Shown one piece after another: positions 7,959 through 14,251 of a stretch of 28,527 nucleotides of DNA. The DNA comes from an uncultured Collinsella sp. (lineage in GTDB: Bacteria > Actinomycetota > Coriobacteriia > Coriobacteriales > Coriobacteriaceae): contig CAAFQK010000006.1 in NCBI GenBank assembly GCA_900765115.1, positions 1 through 28,527 on the forward strand. Reading direction: 5' to 3'. Both the position numbers and the translations under genes were made by a program. The notes under the pieces were generated by a model. The model ran no database searches, was not told the origin of the DNA, and was given only the letters and a program-made list of their open reading frames with translations. Position 1 is the stretch's first letter. Each line of letters opens with the position of its first letter.

Positions 7959-8090
7959 CAAAGAGAAGAGAGGATACAATTGTTGGACCAACGCTCGCGG
8001 AACAGGCGCGTGTAGATAACGATACGCTGGTACATAGATACTCCGATCAAAACGGCCGCGATTGCGACCGGAATCTTTTGGCAATTGAAG

Positions 8091-8159
8091 ACGCGTCTGA
8101 CCTGGGATATTCAAGCGAACAATTGGCCTAACCCGCAATAAATCCCAGATCAGACGCGT
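8091..8159 (-). repeat. 18-bp inverted repeat (long hairpin) in aguA-antiporter gap
   Basis: 8091-8108 (ACGCGTCTGACCTGGGAT) and 8142-8159 (ATCCCAGATCAGACGCGT) are inverted copies with one difference and a 33-nt loop. In minus-strand RNA that difference is a U.G wobble, so the stem is fully paired. In plus-strand RNA it is a C.A mismatch. This favours function in the minus-strand transcript, the direction of the flanking genes. Confidence 0.6.
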
Positions 8160-8175
8160 ACTCAATCAAAGAGGC

Positions 8176-8207
8176 GGGCACTCCGAAGTGGAGGCAACGG
8201 AGTGCCC
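8176..8207. terminator. 10-bp hairpin (GGGCACTCCG/CGGAGTGCCC)
   Basis: GGGCACTCCG (8176-8185) pairs perfectly with CGGAGTGCCC (8198-8207) over a 12-nt loop. It resembles the hairpin at 9932-9961: in minus orientation both read GGGCACTC, then GCCTC, then TTCGGAG, then TGCCC. There is no long T tract on either side, so termination is possible but unproven. Confidence 0.5.
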
Positions 8208-8214
8208 AAAGAAA

Positions 8215-8450
8215 AACCCAGCCGACCAAGACATCGAATAAACCGACCATCAATGCCCCGAGATGGTCCGATTCACCGACCGTCCGATTGATCGGCTGGG
8301 TTCCCGAAGCATCACGGCTCAGGAAGCCAGACGATTAAGCGTCTGCGTGATTGGCTGGGTTTCCGAGGTGCGGCAGATTGCCCTGAAAGAGGAGGGCATA
8401 GACCTTAAGGGTCATGCCCGACGATTGAAGGGCAAGGTGCCGTGCCTCGG
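8215..8450 (-). ncRNA. Three consecutive nested hairpins downstream of aguA (candidate structured RNA)
   Basis: Three domains fill the region after the aguA stop. (1) 8363-8450: CCGAGG/CCTCGG, GGCA/TGCC, TTGCCCT/AGGGCAA, GGGCAT/ATGCCC and GACC/GGTC are all nested in one 88-nt rod. (2) 8311-8351: ATCACG/CGTGAT encloses CAGACG/CGTCTG. (3) 8215-8302: an 11-bp stem AACCCAGCCGA/TCGGCTGGGTT encloses GACCATC/GATGGTC. On the minus strand, domain 3 ends in GGCTGGGTTTTTC, a terminator signature. CGG(A/G)AACCCAGCC(A/G)ATCA occurs twice (about 8287-8305 and 8347-8365), so two 5' arms compete for one 3' terminator arm. It could be a switching RNA or nested palindromic repeats. Confidence 0.5.
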
Positions 8451-8462
8451 GAAGACAGACAA

Positions 8463-9668
8463 TTACGCGGACGGCTCCTGCTGAGTAATGCAGTGGATGT
8501 TGCCGCCACCGAAGACGACCTGCTCGGACTGAACGCCGACGCACTTGTAGACGCCCTCGCCCCAGACCTCGTCGTAGATCTTCTGGAGCGTGTCGACGGC
8601 CAGCTGGTCGTTCTCGTCGCCGTACTGCGGGACGATAACGCCGTGGTTGGTCACGAGGTAGTTCATGTAGGAGGCGATCAGCGGCTCGTCGGGGACGCGC
8701 GGCTCGGCGTTCTCGTCGGCGTCGATGGTGTCGCAGGAAGCCTGGTCCATGAACAGCGGGTTCACGGGCATGCAGAGCTTGTAGACCTTCATCTTGCGGC
8801 CCTTGGCGTCGACGGCGTTGGAGAGGGTCTCGTAGGCAGCGTGGCACTGCTCGTAGAACGGATACTCGGGATCGTCGGTCCAAATGCAGGCCATGACGCC
8901 CGGCGCGATGAACGTGGCGACGTCGTCGATGTGGCCGTTGGTCTCCTCGGGGTCGATGCCCTCCTTGACCCAGATGACCTTCTCGACACCCAGGTAATCC
9001 TTGAGGTGCTCGTCCATGTAGGCGCGAAGCTCCTCGCTCCAGGGCTCAAACTTCTTGTGGTACTTGGGCCAGATGGACTCGGGATCCTCTTCCTCCTCCA
9101 GAACCGCAGAGCAGGTGCGGCCCGGGGAAAGCAGGCACTGGTCGGTCACGACAAGGGTGCCCTCGCCGTCGACGGTGATGGAGCCGCCCTCGAGGATCAT
9201 GTCATCGGGACGATAGCGGCGGCAGCCGGAGAGCTCAGCCATCTTGAGGGCGATCTGCTCGTCCTTGTCCCACGGGAAGTACAGGCCGTCGACGAGGCCG
9301 CCGTAGGCGTTGAAGTGCCAGTGGTTGGCGCGCTTCTCGCCCTTGCCGTTGATGACGTAGGTGGCGGCGGTGTCGCGGAACCAGGCGTCGTCGGTGGTCA
9401 TCTCGATGACGGTGACGTTCTCGTCGTTCTCGAAGACGGCCTTGCAGTTGGCGTAGTCGACCTGGTTGGCGCACATATAGACCGGGGTGAACTCGGAGAT
9501 GGCGCGGGCGATGGCGGCATACTGCTTCTGGGCCGGCTTGGCGCCGTGGGCCCAGGTGTCGGTGCGGTGGGGCCAGCCCATCCACACGCGATCCTGCGGG
9601 GCGAACTCGGCGGGCATGAAGAAGCCGTCGGCCTTGGGGGTGGACTCGGACTCGGTGATCGTACGCAT
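8463..9668 (-). CDS. aguA: Agmatine deiminase
   Basis: 401-residue enzyme of the agmatine deiminase (PAD_porph/guanidino-group-modifying) family. It hydrolyses agmatine to N-carbamoylputrescine and ammonia in the cytosol. Diagnostic features are DDAWFRDTAATYVIN near residue 93, EGGSI.VDGEGT in the middle, and the C-terminal GGGNIHCITQQ carrying the catalytic cysteine (C393). Members are usually about 365-380 residues, so this one is slightly long. ATG 9668 has GGAGGAAA about 7 bases upstream, and the longer in-frame extension lacks support. It follows aguB and aguD in the order seen in lactic acid bacteria. A 115-nt stem-closed domain ends just before its ribosome site, hinting at leader control, and a highly structured region follows its stop. 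Confidence 0.96.
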   Translation of the reverse strand: MRTITESESTPKADGFFMPAEFAPQDRVWMGWPHRTDTWAHGAKPAQKQYAAIARAISEFTPVYMCANQVDYANCKAVFENDENVTVIEMTTDDAWFRDTAATYVINGKGEKRANHWHFNAYGGLVDGLYFPWDKDEQIALKMAELSGCRRYRPDDMILEGGSITVDGEGTLVVTDQCLLSPGRTCSAVLEEEEDPESIWPKYHKKFEPWSEELRAYMDEHLKDYLGVEKVIWVKEGIDPEETNGHIDDVATFIAPGVMACIWTDDPEYPFYEQCHAAYETLSNAVDAKGRKMKVYKLCMPVNPLFMDQASCDTIDADENAEPRVPDEPLIASYMNYLVTNHGVIVPQYGDENDQLAVDTLQKIYDEVWGEGVYKCVGVQSEQVVFGGGNIHCITQQEPSA

Positions 9669-9691
9669 AAGATTTCCTCCAAATCGAACGA

Positions 9692-9807
9692 TCGCTTGCT
9701 GCGGGCGGGTTACCCGCAGCCTAAAACCAAGAGATGGTAGGCGCCCGTTCCCCGGCAAAGGTCGGGGCGCCCGGCGCCGGTTTTCACGGAGTCGCACCGG
9801 CAAGCGA
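9692..9807 (-). ncRNA. Stem-closed multibranch leader just upstream of aguA
   Basis: TCGCTTGC (minus 5' arm, 9807-9800) pairs with GCAAGCGA (9699-9692), closing a 116-nt domain. Inside are CCGG...CCGG, the palindrome CCGGCGCCGG (9771-9780), CCCCG/CGGGG or GGCGCCC/GGGCGCC (alternatives, 9740-9771) and GCTGCGGG/CCCGCAGC (9698-9720, competing for two bases of the closing stem). The domain ends about 9 nt before the aguA ribosome site. The architecture is riboswitch-like, but I could not match it to a named class. Confidence 0.4.
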
Positions 9808-9861
9808 CGACGTAACCAAGTGCGCGGAGACAAAACGCACGAAGGATACGGAAGAGAGATT

Positions 9862-9961
9862 GGGGTGGGCGGTGGTTACCGGAGCTATCGCTCACACCCA
9901 CCCCGGGGAATGGTTAGCAAACCTGTCGCTTGGGCACGTCTCCGAAGAGGCTAGAGTGCCC
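9862..9961 (-). ncRNA. Upstream hairpins in the aguD-aguA gap
   Basis: Two hairpins occupy the distal half of the 367-bp gap. GGGCAC (9932-9937) pairs with GTGCCC (9956-9961). GGGGTGGG (9862-9869) pairs with CCCACCCC (9897-9904) and encloses GAGC/GCTC (9882-9893). Between them GGTTTGCTAACC can form a small hairpin on the minus strand. No gene is visible here. With the 9692-9807 domain, nearly the whole gap can fold. Confidence 0.4.
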
Positions 9962-10035
9962 GGAGTCGGGAGCGACAAGCCCGACGAAGCGCGCGTTGGT
10001 ACACGAGGAGGGTTGGAGCCCCAGAACCGGGTGCT

Positions 10036-11475
10036 CTAGTTCTCCTCGGCCTCGGCGGCCTCCTCAGCGAGACGCTGGGCTGCGAGCTCAGGGGTCAGAC
10101 CCTTGTACTCGGTCTCGCGGCCCTTAGCGCTGACGACGCGGACGACCTCGCCGATGAGCACGAGCACGATGAAGATAACGATCATCGGGACCTTGTCGCC
10201 AATTTCAGCAGCGGAGAACGGGATCAGCGTGGCAACGATGGCAAGAACCAGCTCGATGCAGGGGATGGCCAGCATGACCTTCATCATGGCGCCCTTAAAC
10301 GGGAACGTGAAGATGCGCTCACGGTTGGGGTCGTTCTTACGAAGGTTGAGGAACGCCGGGAACATCGGGATGTAGGTCAACAGCAGGAAGACGACAGAGG
10401 TGCCAAAGAGCATCCAGAAGACACCGTTGGAGATGGCGTCGATGGGAACGAGCTGCAGGCACAGCACCAGGGAGGCAACGACAGCGTTGACCAGGTTGGC
10501 GCCGTTGGGCATGTCGTCATCCGAGATCATCGAGGCGAAGACCTTGGGCATGTTGCCGTGCTCGGCAGCGTAGCGAGCAACGGAGTTAACGCCGAAGGAC
10601 CAAGCGGCCATGTTGGCGAACAGGGTGATCAGGAAGGCGATGCAGATGACCTTAAAGATCATGGAGTCGCCCACCATGGTCTGGACTGCGACGATCATGC
10701 CGTAGTCGGGATCGATGGAGTCGGCCGGCACGGCGGCGCCGATGCCAAAGCCAGCGAACAGGTAGATCACGGCGATGGACAGGCCACCGACGATGATAGC
10801 CTTGGGGATATCGCGAGCGGGATCGGCCATGTCGTCGGTCATGGTGCAGATGACCTCGAAGCCCATGAAGTTAAAGATGATGATCGACAGGTAGCCGAGA
10901 GCGTTGGTGTTGGTGAGCTCGGGCAGGAAGGTGGCAGCGGACATGTCGTTCGCAAAACCGTTCTCCATGGCATACCAAATGCCCAAAGCGCCAACGATAA
11001 CGGCAACGGCGACCTTGACGATGGCGCCACCGTTAAGGACCCACTCGGAGTCGGCCGCCTTGGAGCGGCCCATGAGGTAGACGATCCACACAAAGGCAAG
11101 ATCGATACCCATCTTGGCGATCAAGTTGAACTCGACGCCAAAGACCATGCCCAAAATGTCGGGGAACATGGTAGCCAGCGAGGCGATCCACAGCGGGTAG
11201 TTGACCCAGTAGTAGTACGAGATGCGGGCGCCCCATTTGTCGCCCAGGCCATCGCGTACCCAGTCGTAAATGCCGCCCTCGCCGTCATAGGTGGTACCGA
11301 GCTCGGCGACAACCATGCCGTAGGGAAGCAGGAAGGTCAGGATCAGGAAGATCCACCAGAAGAACTGCTGGTTGCCAATGGCAGCAGCAGGAGCGGCGGC
11401 CTCGCAAACGAAGACGACGCAGATGATGGTCGAAATGACCGTCAAGAAGGAAAGCTTTTTCTTTCCGTCGCTCAT
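10036..11475 (-). CDS. aguD: Agmatine/putrescine antiporter (APC family)
   Basis: 479-residue APC-superfamily permease with about twelve transmembrane helices and a charged C-terminal tail rich in Ala and Glu. It most likely exchanges external agmatine for internal putrescine, giving an electrogenic or cost-free cycle. This rests on its position between aguB and aguA, the same order as in Enterococcus and Lactococcus agu loci, and on family features such as PYGMVVAELGT, DWVRDGLGDKWGAR and FNFMGFEVICT. ATG 11475 has AAGGAG about 7 bases upstream. The 133-bp gap to aguB contains a 9-bp hairpin (11507-11546) but no clear terminator, so read-through from aguB is likely. A second copy is encoded at 6454-7863. 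Substrate identity is inferred from context. Confidence 0.9.
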   Translation of the reverse strand: MSDGKKKLSFLTVISTIICVVFVCEAAAPAAAIGNQQFFWWIFLILTFLLPYGMVVAELGTTYDGEGGIYDWVRDGLGDKWGARISYYYWVNYPLWIASLATMFPDILGMVFGVEFNLIAKMGIDLAFVWIVYLMGRSKAADSEWVLNGGAIVKVAVAVIVGALGIWYAMENGFANDMSAATFLPELTNTNALGYLSIIIFNFMGFEVICTMTDDMADPARDIPKAIIVGGLSIAVIYLFAGFGIGAAVPADSIDPDYGMIVAVQTMVGDSMIFKVICIAFLITLFANMAAWSFGVNSVARYAAEHGNMPKVFASMISDDDMPNGANLVNAVVASLVLCLQLVPIDAISNGVFWMLFGTSVVFLLLTYIPMFPAFLNLRKNDPNRERIFTFPFKGAMMKVMLAIPCIELVLAIVATLIPFSAAEIGDKVPMIVIFIVLVLIGEVVRVVSAKGRETEYKGLTPELAAQRLAEEAAEAEEN

Positions 11476-11506
11476 GATGAGCTCCTTCGCTCAGTCTTGG
11501 ACAGAT

Positions 11507-11582
11507 CCGAGGCCCTAAGGTATTAAGGCAATTGCTTGGGCCTCGGTGAGCGGGCGACAGGAGACGAGCATCCGCCGCCCGC
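11507..11582. repeat. Two hairpins between aguB and aguD
   Basis: CCGAGGCCC (11507-11515) pairs with GGGCCTCGG (11538-11546), and GCGGGCG (11550-11556) pairs with CGCCCGC (11576-11582). Neither is followed by a T run on the minus strand. They may stabilise or process the mRNA between the two cistrons, or cause partial termination that lowers antiporter expression. Confidence 0.45.
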
Positions 11583-11608
11583 AAACGTGCTTTTAGAAGC
11601 CTTGAGGC

Positions 11609-12682
11609 TTAGAGCTGCTCGAGAGCCTCGAGAGCGGCGTGGAGCTCAGCCTTGGCGGAGTACTCGACACCCTCGTCGTTGAGCGGGGTGCGCTTGCCCA
11701 GGGCGGCAAGGAGAGCACGGATGGAATGCTTGCGGTTCTCGGCCTCGACCCAGCACAGGGAGCGCTCGGGATCATCCATGACCTCGTCGACGACTTCCTC
11801 GTTGCGGGTGGCCGGCAGGCAGTGCATGAACTTGGAGTTGGGGCCGGCGAAGTTCATCATGTCCATGGTGACCTGATACTTGGGATAGAACACGTCCATG
11901 TAGTTCTCGCCCGAGACCTCCTCGTCGTACAGGCCATACCACACGTCGGTATAGATGAAGTCGGCACCCTTGATGCACTCGATGTCGTCGGAGATGACGA
12001 CAGAGCCGCCGGAGACCTTGCAGTTCTCCTCGGCGATGGCCATCATCTGCTTGCCGAACTCGGCGCGCTCCTCGACGGTGCCAACGTGCAGGCCGCCGTC
12101 GGGGATCTGGTGGCCCTTAGGTCCAAACTGGACAAACTTCATGCCGACCTTGGAGGCGATGAACATGAGGGAGACGCAGACCTGGGTGGCGTCGCCGATG
12201 AAGGCCAGGGTGCAGTCCTCGATCTTCTTGCCCTCGGGGAGGTTCTCGAGCATGGTCATGAGGTCGCCCATCTCCTGCGTGGGATGGTTGAACTCGGACA
12301 TGCCGTTGATGACGGGCACAGCGGAGCCCTCGGCGAGGCCGACGACGTCCTTGTGACGGTCAACGCGAGCCATCATGATGTCGAGCAGCGAGCCCATAAC
12401 GCGAGCGGTGTCGCCCAGGGACTCGTGACCGCCGAGCTGGATGGTGCCAGGGCCATAGAACTGAGCATGGCCGCCGAGGTCGGTCATAGCAGTCTCGAAG
12501 GAAAGACGGGTGCGGGTGGAGACCTGCTGGAAAATCATGCCAAGGCTCTTGTTGCGAAGCAGGTGCGGATAATAACCGTCAACCTTGATGGCCTTCTTCA
12601 TTGCCAGGCCAAGATCCTCGATAGCCAGGATCTGCTCTTTGGTGAAGTCGTTGGTGTCGATGAAATCCTTAGGCAGTGCCAT
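11609..12682 (-). CDS. aguB: Putrescine carbamoyltransferase
   Basis: 357-residue transcarbamylase (also called ptcA). It phosphorolyses N-carbamoylputrescine to putrescine and carbamoyl phosphate. Carbamoyl-phosphate motif STRTR is at 55-59, HPTQ at 133-136 and HCLPA at 287-291. DVWYGLYDEE (247-255) replaces the SMG loop of ornithine transcarbamylases, which is the hallmark of putrescine specificity. It is slightly longer than the Enterococcus enzyme (about 340), with an extra C-terminal tail. ATG 12682 is preceded by AAAGGAAA at about 7 bases. It is the first gene of the agu cluster, divergent from aguR across 331 bp that hold a nested palindrome. Confidence 0.95.
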   Translation of the reverse strand: MALPKDFIDTNDFTKEQILAIEDLGLAMKKAIKVDGYYPHLLRNKSLGMIFQQVSTRTRLSFETAMTDLGGHAQFYGPGTIQLGGHESLGDTARVMGSLLDIMMARVDRHKDVVGLAEGSAVPVINGMSEFNHPTQEMGDLMTMLENLPEGKKIEDCTLAFIGDATQVCVSLMFIASKVGMKFVQFGPKGHQIPDGGLHVGTVEERAEFGKQMMAIAEENCKVSGGSVVISDDIECIKGADFIYTDVWYGLYDEEVSGENYMDVFYPKYQVTMDMMNFAGPNSKFMHCLPATRNEEVVDEVMDDPERSLCWVEAENRKHSIRALLAALGKRTPLNDEGVEYSAKAELHAALEALEQL

Positions 12683-12805
12683 GTCGATTTCCTTTCCGCC
12701 GGTCTTGCCGACTATTACTATGAGGCGCTCGAACATCACGCCTCGTGTTGACAAGACCATCATTCACCCGTATGCAATTTTTACCTAGTTTATTCGGGAT
12801 TAAAG

Positions 12806-12896
12806 ACCGTTCACGGAGTTACACCCCCTCTAAACCAATATAAACCCGCAGGTCAAGAGTTTACAGGGGGGGTTACCATCTAGAACCGCGAACGGT
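12806..12896. promoter_or_regulatory. Nested palindrome in the aguB-aguR divergent promoter
   Basis: The 331-bp divergent gap carries an inverted repeat GTTACACCCCCTCTAAAC (12818-12835) and GTTTACAGGGGGGGTTAC (12859-12876), 15 of 18 positions symmetric, centres 41 bp apart. It is flanked by a second pair, ACCGTTCACGG (12806-12816) and CCGCGAACGGT (12886-12896). The spacing (about four helical turns) and position make it the best candidate for AguR binding and control of both directions. Core promoter elements were not resolved. Confidence 0.5.
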
Positions 12897-13013
12897 ATAC
12901 GGCTATGCTGTATCTCGGCGCCTAATCCGCAATGAAACGAAGGGTTGAGACGTCTATATCCCACAAGGTATACAGGGCTCGACCATAGAATAAATGAGAT
13001 GGGACGGTGACAG

Positions 13014-13979
13014 ATGAACACCCTGATGTTCTTCTATACCCTAGCGATACTCGTGATCTGTATTGTGACGGCGGTGCTCTCGCTTGCCGCCTATGCCTCA
13101 TCTCGTCGACGCTTCTTTATCTATGGCAGCGGCGTATTTATCTGCTATGCCATCGAGATGACCGAGATTTTCTTTTTTGAATACACGCTGCAAAACCAGA
13201 GTTTTCCAGCCAGCGACTATTACTCAATTACCATGCCTGTGTTGCGGGCCTTTGTGGCGACCGCTTCGCAGGCTTTTATTTGGCTCATTGCCATGGATTT
13301 GCTCGACAAGCATTCAAAGAAGCAGTTTGTCATTCCCGTCGCAACGTTCTTGCTGAGCGAGCTGCTGATTATCGTCGCTGTCCCCTACGGCCCCATTCAT
13401 CAATGGCTCTACTACACGATGCGTCAGGTATTCCTTGTTTTCGTGGGGCTATATATCTTTTGGACGGCACGCAAGAGCACACAAGTCGAGCTAAAGGCAC
13501 GCGTTAACAACCAACGAAAGCACCTGATTATCGGCGCTATTCTGGTCGGTTGCATCGTTGCCGAGGATTTCTACAACATTCTGATTGTCCCCATGAGTCT
13601 GGCGCCCTCTTGGCTGCAACTATATCTGTCCGAGCGCAACTTTAGCGAAAACGTCTTTGCCTGCTACTTTGCGATTCTGCTGATCATCTACTCCTACCAC
13701 GTGCTTTCAATCCGCATGCAGGAGGCGCCCGAGGAAAAGAACGTCAGCGATCTTGATCGACACATCGAAGAGCAGATGCCCTTCTATCGCAACGCCTACA
13801 AGCTCTCCAACCGTGAGACCGAAGTTATGCGTCTGGTCGTACTGGGCAAATCGAACCAAGAGATCGCTGACGAGCTATTCCTTGCCGTGGGCACCGTCAA
13901 GACCCACATCCACAACATCCTGGTCAAAACCGAACAGCAAAACCGCACGACGCTCATCCTCCACTTTTGGAAGCGATAA
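13014..13979 (+). CDS. aguR: AguR-like membrane LuxR activator of agmatine genes
   Basis: 321-residue one-component regulator with seven predicted hydrophobic helices (about 3-28, 34-52, 75-97, 103-122, 127-145, 168-188, 208-228). A C-terminal LuxR helix-turn-helix spans about 255-321 (KLSNRETEVMRLV...AVGTVKTHIHNILVKT). In Lactococcus and Enterococcus, AguR is a membrane LuxR-type protein that activates aguBDAC when agmatine is present. The divergent position next to aguB here supports the same role. The ribosome site is weak (GGGACGGTGAC before ATG 13014). It is paralogous to the regulator at 5106-6098. The stop codon overlaps a strong hairpin. The assignment rests on architecture plus context, not alignment. 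Confidence 0.85.
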   Translation: MNTLMFFYTLAILVICIVTAVLSLAAYASSRRRFFIYGSGVFICYAIEMTEIFFFEYTLQNQSFPASDYYSITMPVLRAFVATASQAFIWLIAMDLLDKHSKKQFVIPVATFLLSELLIIVAVPYGPIHQWLYYTMRQVFLVFVGLYIFWTARKSTQVELKARVNNQRKHLIIGAILVGCIVAEDFYNILIVPMSLAPSWLQLYLSERNFSENVFACYFAILLIIYSYHVLSIRMQEAPEEKNVSDLDRHIEEQMPFYRNAYKLSNRETEVMRLVVLGKSNQEIADELFLAVGTVKTHIHNILVKTEQQNRTTLILHFWKR

Positions 13980-14014
13980 CCTGCCAAAAAGGGACAGGTT
14001 TATTTTGGCAGGTT
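13978..14014 (+). terminator. Intrinsic terminator of aguR
   Basis: AACCTGCCAAAA (13978-13989, overlapping the stop codon) pairs perfectly over 12 bp with TTTTGGCAGGTT (14003-14014), followed by TTCTAG. The loop contains GGGACAGG, the complement of the CCTGTCCC found in the other hairpin-family members. Confidence 0.8.
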
Positions 14015-14029
14015 TTCTAGCAGTAAAAC

Positions 14030-14217
14030 CAAGTGAGTAGGCTTTTGGCGGGATGCCGAGCACACCTCAAAACGCCACAGCCCTGACCTGCGATTTTATT
14101 GAGCACTTGCCGCGATGTGCTCGGCAGATCCAAAAAAGCCTACTCACTTGCATCTGAGATGCTCTAGATACGCAAAATACCGCCGCGAAGGGAGCTGGAC
14201 TCCCTTCGCGGCGGTTA
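14030..14217. repeat. Dispersed repeat copy B with large palindrome and bidirectional terminator
   Basis: 14094-14217 is the second copy of the repeat at 160-279. Here a further left arm is present: CAAGTGAGTAGGCTTTT (14030-14046) and GCCGAGCACA (14055-14064) pair perfectly with 14134-14150 and 14116-14125, forming a 121-bp cruciform-capable palindrome. The distal end is a perfect 16-bp hairpin, 14179-14194 with 14200-14215 (ACCGCCGCGAAGGGAG arm, 5-nt loop). It lies between the convergent aguR and ABC permease genes and should terminate both. Confidence 0.75.
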
Positions 14218-14251
14218 TTCGCTCTGATTTTGCGACGGTTTTGCCCGCTTG

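Noticed and set aside
8442..9740. 432-codon open frame on the plus strand
   Set aside because: It is antisense to aguA. The translation is a low-complexity Val/Leu/Asp/Gly mirror of a GC-rich gene.
9862..9961. Molybdenum-cofactor or cobalamin riboswitch
   Set aside because: A few words (CTCTAGCCTC, GGTGCGACTCC) recall these classes, but the conserved cores and matching downstream genes are missing.
10558..12751. Long plus-strand frames opposite aguD and aguB
   Set aside because: Mirror frames of well-supported enzymes, with skewed composition and no family resemblance.
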